Part shown: positions 24,973 through 33,847 of the stretch, one piece after another
Layout of the letters: every line of letters begins with the position of its first letter
Position numbering within the stretch: the stretch's first letter is position 1
Made by a program: the position numbers and the translations under genes
DNA from: Marinospirillum sp035271045
GTDB lineage: Bacteria > Pseudomonadota > Gammaproteobacteria > Pseudomonadales > Halomonadaceae
Direction: 5' to 3'
NCBI RefSeq assembly: GCF_035271045.1
Contig: NZ_DATESC010000009.1
Coordinates: 1 to 45,611, forward strand
DNA: 45,611 nucleotides
The notes under the pieces: model-generated
What the model saw: the letters and a program-made list of their open reading frames with translations, nothing else
Database searches by the model: none
Told to the model about the DNA's origin: nothing

Positions 24973-25788
24973 ATGGCTGCTCTTATACTGCTTGGAGTCG
25001 TAGTTTTTTTAGCTTTTACAACTATTTTTTTTGTACATCACCGTAAAATCAAGGAAGAAAACCGTATTCAAACGGAACGAAAAATTCAAGACATTAGAAC
25101 CCAAGCCAAACGTATTGAACCTTTGTTGATTAATATTCCTGCACATTTATTGGCTTATGATTTGCGCGTTGCTTTAGCTGAGCGTTGGTTGTTGTTATTG
25201 CGTATGCAGCAAGGTTTAGGCGATAAAAGTGATGATTTTTTATACCTGCTAAAAAATGCTGAGCAAACGGTAAATGCGGTGAAAGCTAACCCAAATCCTA
25301 GTCCTCAGCCTATTGACAGCAGGCAAAAAGGCCAAGAAACCATGAATCAGCTTAAAAACGTGCAGTTTTTGATTATGAAAGAGTTCCGAGAAGGGCGCAT
25401 TGCTGAAGCAAAGGGTAAAGATTTTTTACAGGTGATTCGTTACGCTGCAACGCAGGTTATTATTGAAATGAATAAGGCGATTGCAGAAGTTAAGATAAAA
25501 GAAAACAAATACCGTGCCGCACTTGTTAATTACCAAAGTATTATTACTGAGTTAAAAAAATACCGTGGTACCGACCAGCAGCACTTTAGTCGTGTTTATA
25601 ATGATGTGCGTGCCATGATGGAGCAGCTTAAAGTTCAAGCCAAACAAGAGCTAGCCGCCACGCCTAACTTGCTAGCTGAAGGAATGGAAGCCTTAGAGAA
25701 AGAAGAGGCAGATGTGTCTGGTTTGCAGTCAGACATGCAGCGAGCAGTGATGGCAAGCCAAGCAAGGGCACGCAGCCAACAGGGTTAA
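24973..25788 (+). CDS. Membrane-anchored coiled-coil protein of unknown function
   Basis: I do not recognise this 271-residue protein. One N-terminal membrane helix (about 2-22, ALILLGVVVFLAFTTIFFV) is followed by a basic HHRK stop-transfer, so the bulk is probably cytoplasmic. The rest is almost wholly helical and highly charged, with heptad-like stretches (about 25-50 and 135-250) and a short Pro/Gln linker near residue 110 (NPNPSPQP). No catalytic motif or cysteine is visible. The ATG has only a weak upstream ribosome-binding site. The gene is divergent from sbp and convergent with copA, separated from the latter by a bidirectional terminator. It could be a structural or scaffold protein. 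Confidence 0.7.
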   Translation: MAALILLGVVVFLAFTTIFFVHHRKIKEENRIQTERKIQDIRTQAKRIEPLLINIPAHLLAYDLRVALAERWLLLLRMQQGLGDKSDDFLYLLKNAEQTVNAVKANPNPSPQPIDSRQKGQETMNQLKNVQFLIMKEFREGRIAEAKGKDFLQVIRYAATQVIIEMNKAIAEVKIKENKYRAALVNYQSIITELKKYRGTDQQHFSRVYNDVRAMMEQLKVQAKQELAATPNLLAEGMEALEKEEADVSGLQSDMQRAVMASQARARSQQG

Positions 25789-25837
25789 AGTAGGGCTGAA
25801 ACAGTTCTGAAACAGGACTCAATCGTTTACCGTAATG

Positions 25838-25866
25838 AAAAAAACCTAGCCAAAGCTAGGTTTTTT
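25838..25866. terminator. Bidirectional terminator between the coiled-coil gene and copA
   Basis: CCTAGC (25845-25850), loop CAAA and GCTAGG (25855-25860) form a perfect stem flanked by seven A on the left and six T on the right. It can therefore stop transcripts of both convergent genes. Confidence 0.9.
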
Positions 25867-25880
25867 GTTTTGCTTAATGC

Positions 25881-28109
25881 TTATTTATCAAGCTTTACAT
25901 AGCGCAGGCGATTAGCGTTAGTCACCACTGTGACAGAGGATAATGCCATAGCAGCTGCAGCATAGGTAGGGCTTAATAACCAGCCTGTTAAAGGGTAAAG
26001 CACCCCAGCGGCCAGCGGAATACCTAAGGAGTTATAGATAAACGCACCAAAGAGGTTTTGCTTAATATTGCGTACCGTTGCGCGTGAAATAAGCATTGCG
26101 TCGGCCACACCGTGCAATGATCCGCGCATCAGCGTTAAGTCAGCGCTTTCTATGGCAATATCAGTACCCGTACCTATGGCAAAGCCGACATTGGCTTGCA
26201 TCAAGGCGGGTGCGTCATTAATACCATCGCCCACCATACCCACTTTTAAGCCTTTGGCTTGCAATGCTTTTATTGTAGCGGCTTTTTGGTCAGGTTTTAC
26301 ATCGGCATAAATTTCAGTAATGCCCACTTGTAGGGCAACAGCAAGTGCAGTTTTTAGGCTATCACCCGTTAGCATAATCACGTTTATACCGGCATTTTGT
26401 AAGCGTTGAATGGCAGCCGCAGAGTCTTCTTTAATGGTGTCAGCCACGCCAATTAAAGCGGCAAGTTTGCCATCAACAGCCAAGTAAATGCAGGTTTGAC
26501 CCAAGTCAGACATGGCTTCAGCTTGTTGAATGGCGGCTTCGTTAAGTTCAACGCCTTCGCTTTCTAATAAGTCACGATTACCCGCCAGCCAAACGTATTC
26601 TTGAATGATGCCTTTTAAGCCGCTACCGCTGATAACTTCTGGCATGGCGGTTTTGGGTAGTATTAAGCCTTCGGCTTTAGCGGCTGCAACAATCGCAGCA
26701 CCTAAAGGGTGTTCAGAAGCTTGTTCTAATGAAGCTAAGTTGGCGAGCAATTCATTTTTAGAAATACCAATGGTTTCTTGTAAATTAAAAGTAATCAGCT
26801 TGGGTTTACCTTGGGTAATCGTGCCGGTTTTATCCATCACAAGGGTGTCCAGCTTAGAGGCTTCTTGCAGTGCATCGCCTTTACGAATCAGCACGCCTTT
26901 CCCTGCGGCACGCCCCACACCCACTGTAATCGACATGGGTGTTGCTAAACCTAATGCACAAGGGCAAGCAATAACTAAAACGGCCATCGTTGAAATCAAC
27001 ATATAAGCCGACTGAGGTTCTGGGCCTATTAACCACCAGATAAAAGCAGTAAAAATAGCAACTAAAATAACGACAGGTACAAACACAGCGCTAATTTGGT
27101 CGACTAAACGCCCTATCGCCGGTTTAGAACCTTGTGCTTTGCGTACTTGATTGATAATTTGCGCCAAAGCAGTGTCATCACCTACTTTTCGCACACGCAT
27201 AGTAATGCTACCGCCTTGGTTGATTGTTCCTGCCGATAGCCAGTCTTTTTTCTGTTTATACACTGGGAGCGGCTCGCCGGTTAGCATTGATTCATCAATC
27301 AGCGTTTCACCTTCGGCAACAATGCCATCGACAGGAATACGATCCCCCGGTTTAACTCTAAGCAAATCACTGGCTTGAAGGGAGGCAAGGCGCATTTCTT
27401 TTTCTTCGCCATCAGGAGTAATTAGTAGCGCTACGTCTGGTTGTAGTTTCATTAATTGGCGAATGGCTTGCGAAGCATGCCCACGCGCACGGGTCTCTAA
27501 GGCTTGCCCTAAATTCACCAAGCCAATAATAAATACTGCGGCTTCATAATAAACATGACGGCCTTCAGGTGGCACAAGCTCTGGCCAAAGGACTATCAGT
27601 GTAGAATATAACCAAGCAGCTCCGGTACCTAAGGTAATTAAACTGTCCATATTGGCACGGTGATTTTTAAGTGAAATCCAAGCACCTTGATAAAAATGAC
27701 CGCCGGAATAAATCATCGTCGCTAGTGTAATTAGGCCAATGAATCCCCACAACACTTGTGCTTCTTCTGGCATGGGTAAGTAGCCAGTAAGCATTAATAG
27801 CATTTGGGGGATACCCACTGCCAGCGCTACCCAAGTTTTTATCCAAACTTGTTTTAGTGCTGCACTCTCTTCAGCTTGACGTTCATTCTCGCCATAGTCT
27901 GCATTCAAAAGCGTTGCACCAAACCCTGCACTTTGTACCGCTTTAATTAAAGCTTCTGGGCTGGCGCTACCTGTAATTTCAGCGCTGCGGTCGGGCAGGT
28001 TAACACTTACTTGCTCAACACCATTTACGCTATTTAAGGCTTTATCAACACTAGCAACACACGCACCACAAGTCATGCCTCTTAAAGCAAGGCGAAAGGG
28101 TTTGGACAT
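25881..28109 (-). CDS. copA: Copper-exporting P1B-type ATPase CopA
   Basis: The 742-residue P-type ATPase has one N-terminal metal-binding domain with GMTCGAC (C14, C17) and the TGE actuator motif in MLTGEP (about 277-280). The membrane Cu+ site is CPC at 382-384, the phosphorylated aspartate is D426 in DKTGT, and the hinge GDGINDAPAL is near the C-terminus. Eight helices are expected. It exports cuprous ions from cytoplasm to periplasm. The gene lies 51 bases after a copZ-like chaperone gene in the same direction and ends at a bidirectional terminator. No CueR-type operator was seen immediately upstream of either gene. Confidence 0.96.
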   Translation of the reverse strand: MSKPFRLALRGMTCGACVASVDKALNSVNGVEQVSVNLPDRSAEITGSASPEALIKAVQSAGFGATLLNADYGENERQAEESAALKQVWIKTWVALAVGIPQMLLMLTGYLPMPEEAQVLWGFIGLITLATMIYSGGHFYQGAWISLKNHRANMDSLITLGTGAAWLYSTLIVLWPELVPPEGRHVYYEAAVFIIGLVNLGQALETRARGHASQAIRQLMKLQPDVALLITPDGEEKEMRLASLQASDLLRVKPGDRIPVDGIVAEGETLIDESMLTGEPLPVYKQKKDWLSAGTINQGGSITMRVRKVGDDTALAQIINQVRKAQGSKPAIGRLVDQISAVFVPVVILVAIFTAFIWWLIGPEPQSAYMLISTMAVLVIACPCALGLATPMSITVGVGRAAGKGVLIRKGDALQEASKLDTLVMDKTGTITQGKPKLITFNLQETIGISKNELLANLASLEQASEHPLGAAIVAAAKAEGLILPKTAMPEVISGSGLKGIIQEYVWLAGNRDLLESEGVELNEAAIQQAEAMSDLGQTCIYLAVDGKLAALIGVADTIKEDSAAAIQRLQNAGINVIMLTGDSLKTALAVALQVGITEIYADVKPDQKAATIKALQAKGLKVGMVGDGINDAPALMQANVGFAIGTGTDIAIESADLTLMRGSLHGVADAMLISRATVRNIKQNLFGAFIYNSLGIPLAAGVLYPLTGWLLSPTYAAAAMALSSVTVVTNANRLRYVKLDK

Positions 28110-28160
28110 AAAAATTAATTCCTATTGTTCTAGCTACTTATTCTAATTATTTTTTTATGG

Positions 28161-28355
28161 TTATTCTTCAGCTTCAAAACCTAAGCCTTCGATAATTTCG
28201 ATGGCTTGGTCGATGCTGATTTTTCCGGTAATACTGGCTGTGGCTTGGCTGATTTCAACACTTTCAACGGCTTCATTCAACATTAATGCTTCGGTAACTT
28301 TGTTAACGCAGCCGTTGCAGGTTAATCCCATTAATTTAAGTTCTATAGTCGGCAT
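28161..28355 (-). CDS. copZ: CopZ-like copper chaperone (HMA domain)
   Basis: This small heavy-metal-associated domain protein has 64 residues. The metal motif GLTCNGC (C13, C16) is followed by the usual beta-alpha-beta pattern. Proteins of this kind hand Cu+ to CopA, encoded directly downstream. A TTG further upstream extends the frame by four codons, but the ATG at 28355 has GGAGA 6 bases before it and is preferred. It lies 30 bases after ygfZ, in the same direction. Confidence 0.9.
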   Translation of the reverse strand: MPTIELKLMGLTCNGCVNKVTEALMLNEAVESVEISQATASITGKISIDQAIEIIEGLGFEAEE

Positions 28356-28385
28356 TATTTTCTCCAATAAATTAATCGTTGCTAG

Positions 28386-29354
28386 TTAGGCTTCAGAACC
28401 GTGCAGGGCTTTTCTAGCGTCCGGGTCGTAGGGTAATTTGTGTAAAATCATTCTAATGGTTAAATCAGGATTAACAAACCAAGTACTGTCCGTTTCTAAT
28501 GCTTTTTGGTTGATTACTGCTAGCGCTTCAAGTTCGCCATTTCGATCAGCAGCTACTTTAATGATTTCACCTTGTTGTTTACCTTCAGCATCGTAGACCG
28601 CAGCGGGTAGACTGAGTTCACCAGTGGTAAGGTGAGCACGGTGCAGGCGTTTTTTTACTTGGCCACGAAACTGGGTACGCGCCACAATTTCTTGACCGAT
28701 ATAACAGCCTTTTTTAAAGCTAACCGCGCCAGTTGCTTGGTAGTTAAGCATTTGTGGCAAAAATTGATCGGTTAAGTTTGCATCCACTTGGGCGCGACCC
28801 ATTTTTATATCCAATAATTGCCAGCAATCCGTCGTGACTAAATTGGTTAAACTTTGTAACTTGGTTAATGTGGTGGTGAATTTTTTATGGTCACGTTTTA
28901 GTAAAACTAAAGCCCTTGGTTGTGGACCTGGTAAGTTTAGAATGAGCCCTTTTTTAGTAAGTGCTTGCTGATAGTCATTATCTGGCCAAGCGCCCATAAG
29001 GCTATTGATTAAAGCCGGTGTTTCTTTTCCTGATAAGCCTAATAACTGATAATCATTGGTTGTTTCTTTAAGCTGGGTTTTAAAGAAAGGCTGATATTTG
29101 GCTAAATGCGTTTGCACCGCTGCTAAATTATTGGCTGGTAAAATAAGTGCTAAATGATCGCTAGCAAAAGCAATGACTTCAAAGCTGCTGACCACACGGC
29201 CTTTTAAATTACACAAGAGTCCTGGCAGCGCGTGTTCAGTATTAACAAGGCGTAGGTCGGCAGTAATTTGACCCTGTAAAAGCTTGTCTGGCTGGCCGCC
29301 TTGTAACTCTAAAACAGCTAGATGATCTAAAGAAGCGAGAAAAATATTGGACAT
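28386..29354 (-). CDS. ygfZ: YgfZ, folate-binding protein of Fe-S protein maintenance
   Basis: The 322-residue GcvT-like protein has the YgfZ signature KGCYIGQEIVARTQ (215-228) with its conserved cysteine C217. In E. coli, YgfZ binds folate and supports Fe-S enzymes such as MiaB, especially under oxidative stress. Here it sits upstream of copZ-copA. Copper attacks Fe-S clusters, so a functional link with the copper genes is possible, though shared position alone is the evidence. Its upstream region carries an unusual set of inverted repeats (29372-29414). Confidence 0.94.
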   Translation of the reverse strand: MSNIFLASLDHLAVLELQGGQPDKLLQGQITADLRLVNTEHALPGLLCNLKGRVVSSFEVIAFASDHLALILPANNLAAVQTHLAKYQPFFKTQLKETTNDYQLLGLSGKETPALINSLMGAWPDNDYQQALTKKGLILNLPGPQPRALVLLKRDHKKFTTTLTKLQSLTNLVTTDCWQLLDIKMGRAQVDANLTDQFLPQMLNYQATGAVSFKKGCYIGQEIVARTQFRGQVKKRLHRAHLTTGELSLPAAVYDAEGKQQGEIIKVAADRNGELEALAVINQKALETDSTWFVNPDLTIRMILHKLPYDPDARKALHGSEA

Positions 29355-29371
29355 GGGTTGATACCTTGAAT

Positions 29372-29414
29372 TTATTGCAGTGCAATAATGTGATTGATCT
29401 AAATCATTATTGCA
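29372..29414 (-). promoter_or_regulatory. Nested inverted repeats upstream of ygfZ
   Basis: TTATTGCA-G-TGCAATAA at 29372-29388 is a perfect 8-bp palindrome with a 1-base centre. Its right arm also begins a second, 10-bp perfect inverted repeat: TGCAATAATG (29381-29390) and CATTATTGCA (29405-29414). Within the latter, TTGATCTAAATCAT (29394-29407) matches the FNR/ANR consensus TTGAT-N4-ATCAA at 9 of 10 defined positions. The repeats are exact; which regulators bind is inference. Confidence 0.55.
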
Positions 29415-29437
29415 AGTTAACCCAGTTGCTTAACAAT

Positions 29438-29467
29438 AAAAAACCCGCCGCTGCTAAGCAGGGCGGG
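29438..29467 (-). terminator. Rho-independent terminator after acnB
   Basis: CCCGCC (29444-29449) pairs with GGCGGG (29462-29467), and CTGC pairs with GCAG inside the stem with a one-base bulge. Six A at 29438-29443 give a U-tract on minus-strand RNA. It lies 46 bases past the acnB stop. Confidence 0.87.
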
Positions 29468-29512
29468 CTTGGAAAACTTTAGCAGTTTAAGGCGTTAAGC
29501 TTTCTTGGCAGC

Positions 29513-32113
29513 TTAGGATTCTTGTGCAACAGGAATCACTGAAGAAGCCGCTTTTTGGTATTCAGCCATTTGATCAAAATTTAGGTAGCGGTAAACATCG
29601 CTAGCCATAGTGTTGATCTTTTCAGCGTAAACCATGTATTCCGCAGTGGTTGGCAGTTTGCCTAAAATAGAGGCAACCGATGCTAGTTCTGCAGAAGCTA
29701 GGAATACGTCAGCACCATCACCTAAACGGTTAGGGAAGTTACGCGTTGATGTTGACACTGCTGTTGATTTAGCAGCAATACGTGCTTGATTACCCATGCA
29801 CAAAGAACAACCGGGCATTTCCATACGCGCACCGGCACGGCCATAAATACCGTAGTAACCTTCTTCGGTTAACTGGTGCTGATCCATCTTGGTGGGTGGT
29901 GCTAACCATAGACGGGTAGGTAACGAACCTTTGAACTGCTCTAGCAGTTTACCAGCGGCACGGAAGTGACCAATGTTAGTCATACAAGAACCGATGAATA
30001 CTTCATCAATTTTGGTACCAGCAACGTCAGATAATTTACGTGCATCATCAGGATCGTTAGGCGCACAAAGAATAGGTTCTTTGATAGTGTTTAGATCAAT
30101 TTCGATGATGTGGGCGTAGTCTGCATCTTTGTCAGCACGCATTAACTGTGGGTTAGCTAGCCAATCTTCCATTGCTTTAGCACGGCGCTCTAAAGTACGT
30201 GCATCACCGTAACCATTAGAAATCATCCAGCGTAGCATGGTGATGTTAGATTTTAGGTATTCAGCAACCGACTCTTCAGACAAGGTAATGCTACAACCCG
30301 CAGCAGAACGTTCAGCAGAAGCATCAGATAACTCGAATGCTTGCTCAGCTGTTAGGTGCTCAAGGCCTTCAATTTCTAGTACACGACCAGAGAAAGCATT
30401 TTTCTTACCTTTTTTCTCAACAGTCAAAAGACCGTCTTGAATGGCTTGGTAAGGAATCGCATGAACTAGGTCACGCAGTGTGATACCTGGCTGCATTTCA
30501 CCTTTAAAGCGCACTAGCACGGATTCAGGCATATCCAAAGGCATAACGCCGGTAGCCGCTGCGAAAGCAACGAGACCCGAACCCGCTGGGAAAGAAATAC
30601 CTAGTGGGAAACGTGTGTGTGAATCACCACCCGTACCTACGGTGTCTGGCAATAGCATACGGTTCAACCAAGAGTGGATGATACCGTCACCAGGACGCAA
30701 AGAAACACCACCACGGTTCATAATGAAGTCAGGTAGTGTGTGGTGAGTGTTTACATCAACTGGCTTAGGGTAAGCCGCAGTGTGACAGAAAGACTGCATT
30801 ACTAAGTCTGCAGAAAAACCTAGGCAAGCTAAGTCTTTTAGCTCATCACGGGTCATAGGACCAGTGGTGTCTTGAGAGCCTACGGTAGTCATCTTAGGTT
30901 CGCAGTAAGTACCCGGACGAACACCATCAACACCGCAAGCTTTACCAACCATCTTCTGCGCTAGGGTGTAACCTTTACCCGTATCTTCGGGCTGATCAGG
31001 CTTTTTGAAGGTATCGCAAGGACCAAGACCGAGTTCTGCACGGGCTTTTTCAGTTAGGCCACGACCGATAATTAAAGGAATACGGCCGCCAGCACGTACT
31101 TCATCAAGAAGAACTTGAGTTTTTAGTTCAAAAGTAGAAAGAACTTCATCAGTACCTTGCTTGCAAACTTTGCCTTCATAAGGATAAACGTCAATTACGT
31201 CACCCATATTTAGGTTTTCTACATTCATTTCGATGGGCAGAGCGCCGGCATCTTCCATGGTGTTGTAGAAAATAGGTGCAATGTTGTTACCAAAGCAGAA
31301 ACCGCCCGCACGCTTGTTAGGTACGTTAGGAATATCGTCACCGAAGAACCAAAGTACAGAGTTAGTAGCGGACTTACGTGAAGAGCCCGTACCAACAACA
31401 TCACCCACGTAAACTACTGGGTAGCCTTTGGCTTTAACTTCTTCAATTTGCTTAAGTGGACCAGTAACACCTGGTTCTACTGGCTCGATACCATCGCGCG
31501 CCATTTTAAGCATGGCATTAGCGTGAACTGGAATATCAGGACGTGACCAAGCATCAGGCGCTGGAGACAAGTCATCGGTGTTGGTTTCGCCAGGCACTTT
31601 AAATACGGTTAAAGTGATTTTTTCAGCCAGTGCAGGCTTGTTGGTGAACCATTCAGCATCAGCCCAAGATTGAATAACTTCTTTAGCGTTGGCATTGCCT
31701 TCTTTGGCTTTATCGGCTACGTCGTGGAAAGCATCAAACATAAGCAAGGTGGATTTAAGCTGAGTAGCAGCTAGCTTAGCTAGATCATCGTTGTCTAGTA
31801 GATCAACTAGCGTAACGATGTTGTAACCGCCCTGCATGGTGCCAAGCAGTTCAACAGCCAGTTCAGCGCTAATTAGTGGTGAAGAACTTTCGCCTTTAGC
31901 GATAGCTGCTAGAAAACCTGCTTTAACATAAGCCGCTTCATCAACACCGGGTGGAATGCGGTTAGTGATTAGGTCAACTAGAAATGCTTCTTCGCCTGCG
32001 GGTGGATTTTTTAGTAAATCAACTAAAGCAGCGGTTTGGTCTGCATTAAGGGGTGTCGGTGGTACGCCTTCGTTGGCGCGTTCTTCGATATGTTTGCGGT
32101 AGGCTTCTAGCAC
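29513..32113 (-). CDS. acnB: Aconitate hydratase B
   Basis: The 866 residues match E. coli AcnB (865). The N-terminal HEAT-like domain (about 1-160) and the swivel domain (from about 167, with VYVGDVVGTGSSRKSATNS) precede the catalytic domains, the order specific to AcnB. Fe-S cluster ligands are visible in GSCMTNIGHF and in MPGCSLCMGNQ. It interconverts citrate and isocitrate in the TCA cycle, and the apo-form of AcnB can bind mRNA. It is monocistronic with its own terminator, divergent from the Trm112-like/kdsB operon across 268 bases in which I could not assign a confident promoter. Confidence 0.97.
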   Translation of the reverse strand: MLEAYRKHIEERANEGVPPTPLNADQTAALVDLLKNPPAGEEAFLVDLITNRIPPGVDEAAYVKAGFLAAIAKGESSSPLISAELAVELLGTMQGGYNIVTLVDLLDNDDLAKLAATQLKSTLLMFDAFHDVADKAKEGNANAKEVIQSWADAEWFTNKPALAEKITLTVFKVPGETNTDDLSPAPDAWSRPDIPVHANAMLKMARDGIEPVEPGVTGPLKQIEEVKAKGYPVVYVGDVVGTGSSRKSATNSVLWFFGDDIPNVPNKRAGGFCFGNNIAPIFYNTMEDAGALPIEMNVENLNMGDVIDVYPYEGKVCKQGTDEVLSTFELKTQVLLDEVRAGGRIPLIIGRGLTEKARAELGLGPCDTFKKPDQPEDTGKGYTLAQKMVGKACGVDGVRPGTYCEPKMTTVGSQDTTGPMTRDELKDLACLGFSADLVMQSFCHTAAYPKPVDVNTHHTLPDFIMNRGGVSLRPGDGIIHSWLNRMLLPDTVGTGGDSHTRFPLGISFPAGSGLVAFAAATGVMPLDMPESVLVRFKGEMQPGITLRDLVHAIPYQAIQDGLLTVEKKGKKNAFSGRVLEIEGLEHLTAEQAFELSDASAERSAAGCSITLSEESVAEYLKSNITMLRWMISNGYGDARTLERRAKAMEDWLANPQLMRADKDADYAHIIEIDLNTIKEPILCAPNDPDDARKLSDVAGTKIDEVFIGSCMTNIGHFRAAGKLLEQFKGSLPTRLWLAPPTKMDQHQLTEEGYYGIYGRAGARMEMPGCSLCMGNQARIAAKSTAVSTSTRNFPNRLGDGADVFLASAELASVASILGKLPTTAEYMVYAEKINTMASDVYRYLNFDQMAEYQKAASSVIPVAQES

Positions 32114-32381
32114 GATTGTATACCCTCATCTGTTGGCGATTCGATCAACTACAAAAAAACTTTTTTAATTAGGTTGGCGAATAAAAGTTCGCTACCTTTT
32201 TAATGGCGTTGGCATTGTAGTTTAAAGTGTCGACAAAGTTAAGTTAGCTGATTACAAGAAAGCTTCAACTTTGGTCGTTGTTGGTTGTTGGCTAACGTGT
32301 TTATTTTAATAAAAACTCTGATTTTTCTAGTATTTCAGTTACAATTCAGCGCATTTCATTTAGCTAATTTTGGAGCACTTT

Positions 32382-32570
32382 ATGGATAAGCAACTTTTGT
32401 CTTTGCTCGTTTGTCCGGTATCTCATGCAGCACTGGTCTATAACAAAGACACGCAAGAGCTGGTTTGTCGTGCCAGCGGTTTGGCTTACCCGATTCGTGA
32501 TGGCCTTCCGGTTATGCTTGAAACGGAAGCGCGTCAACTGACGATTGAAGAGAAGCTAGAAAAGAAATGA
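32382..32570 (+). CDS. ycaR: Trm112/YcaR-family small protein
   Basis: The 62-residue protein begins LLSLLVCPVSH and contains LAYPIRDGLPVMLETEAR, the hallmark of the family found before kdsB in many Gammaproteobacteria. Members often have CPxC zinc knuckles; here the second cysteine is Ser (CPVS), so zinc binding is probably lost, as in several relatives. The ATG at 32382, with GGAG 6 bases upstream, is preferred to a TTG four codons earlier. Its stop overlaps the kdsB start (ATGA). Confidence 0.9.
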   Translation: MDKQLLSLLVCPVSHAALVYNKDTQELVCRASGLAYPIRDGLPVMLETEARQLTIEEKLEKK

Positions 32571-33349
32571 GCTTTATTGCCATTATTCCCGCACGTTTTG
32601 CTTCATCACGCCTGCCCGGTAAGCCTTTATTAGACTTGGCCGGTAAACCCATGTTGCAGCGGGTGTGGGAGCAAGCTTGTTTAAGTGCTGCTGATCGCGT
32701 TGTTATTGCTACTGACGACCAATGCATTGCTGAAGTCGCCAGTGCTTTTGGTGCCGAGGTTTGTATGACTTTGACCGATCACCCCAGCGGCACCGACCGT
32801 TTGCAAGAAGTGGCTAGTAAGCTAGGCCTTGCAAAAACGGCGCATATTGTGAATGTGCAGGGCGATGAGCCAATGATACCTCCAGCATTAATTAACCAAG
32901 TCGCTGCTAACTTAGCCAACAACGCCCAAGCCAGTATTGCCACTTTAAGTGAGCCGATTACTTGTATTGAAGCGGTGTTTAATCCTAACAATGTCAAGGT
33001 AGTAACTGATAGAAATGGCTTAGCGCTTTATTTTAGTCGCAGTCCACAACCTTGGGTTAGAGATTACTTTCTTGCCAATGAAGCCGGTAATTTTAAACCC
33101 CAAACCTTACCTGCGGGCATTAATTTTCAGCGGCATATCGGCATTTATGCCTACCGTGTCGACTTTTTAGATGAATACGTTACTTGGCAGCCTGCGCCCT
33201 TAGAGCAAGCCGAGCAGCTAGAGCAATTACGCGCACTTTGGAATGGCCACAAAATTCATGTTGCTGAAGCTTGTCAGCAGCATCCGCAAGGTGTTGACAC
33301 GCCTGAAGATTACCAGCGCTTAAAAGCTTTGCTGGCTAAATCTATTTAA
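32567..33349 (+). CDS. kdsB: 3-deoxy-manno-octulosonate cytidylyltransferase KdsB
   Basis: The 260-residue nucleotidyltransferase has the N-terminal IIPARFASSRLPGKPLLDLAGKPM CTP-binding loop, VNVQGDEPMIPP and the C-terminal GVDTPEDYQRL. It activates KDO as CMP-KDO for lipopolysaccharide inner-core synthesis, which confirms a Gram-negative host. It overlaps the ycaR-like gene by 4 bases and is followed after 16 bases by a phosphatase gene, consistent with one operon. Confidence 0.97.
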   Translation: MSFIAIIPARFASSRLPGKPLLDLAGKPMLQRVWEQACLSAADRVVIATDDQCIAEVASAFGAEVCMTLTDHPSGTDRLQEVASKLGLAKTAHIVNVQGDEPMIPPALINQVAANLANNAQASIATLSEPITCIEAVFNPNNVKVVTDRNGLALYFSRSPQPWVRDYFLANEAGNFKPQTLPAGINFQRHIGIYAYRVDFLDEYVTWQPAPLEQAEQLEQLRALWNGHKIHVAEACQQHPQGVDTPEDYQRLKALLAKSI

Positions 33350-33365
33350 GTATTGAGTTCAAAGA

Positions 33366-33842
33366 ATGATTAAGGTTTTGTTTGTTTGTTTGGGTAATAT
33401 TTGTCGCTCCCCAACGGCTGAAGGTGTTTTTCGTCACCTCGTTGAAACGGTTAATTTGCAAGATAAGATTCAGATAGATTCTGCTGGCACTAGCAACGCA
33501 CACCTAGGTAAAGCACCCGATGAACGTATGCAAAAGACTAGCTTAGATAGGGGTTATGATTTATCAGCATTACGCGCTCGCCAGTTTGGTGCAAAAGATT
33601 TAGACACCTTTGATTACATTTTAGTGATGGATAAACAAAACCAAGCCGATGTTGAAGATTTTGTAACAGAATTAGAACAGTTGGATAAAATTCGTTTGCT
33701 GCTTAGTTATAACCCTTCTGCTTTGGTTGAAGTGCCTGACCCTTATTACGGTGGCGAAACAGGTTTTCATCAGGTGGTTGATTTGGTGGAATCTGCCTGT
33801 AAACGACTGCTTATTCAAATCCGTAAAGCACACGGTTTGTAA
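33366..33842 (+). CDS. Low-molecular-weight protein-tyrosine phosphatase
   Basis: The 158-residue protein has the catalytic P-loop VCLGNICRS (C8-x5-R14) and the general-acid loop DPYYGG. This type often regulates tyrosine kinases of capsule and exopolysaccharide export, but no such kinase is encoded nearby. It sits between kdsB and murB, an order also known in Pseudomonas. Confidence 0.94.
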   Translation: MIKVLFVCLGNICRSPTAEGVFRHLVETVNLQDKIQIDSAGTSNAHLGKAPDERMQKTSLDRGYDLSALRARQFGAKDLDTFDYILVMDKQNQADVEDFVTELEQLDKIRLLLSYNPSALVEVPDPYYGGETGFHQVVDLVESACKRLLIQIRKAHGL

Positions 33843-33847
33843 AATAA

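Noticed and set aside
26605..27006. A 133-codon plus-strand open frame opposite copA
   Set aside because: It lies wholly antisense to the catalytic core of CopA and resembles no protein family.
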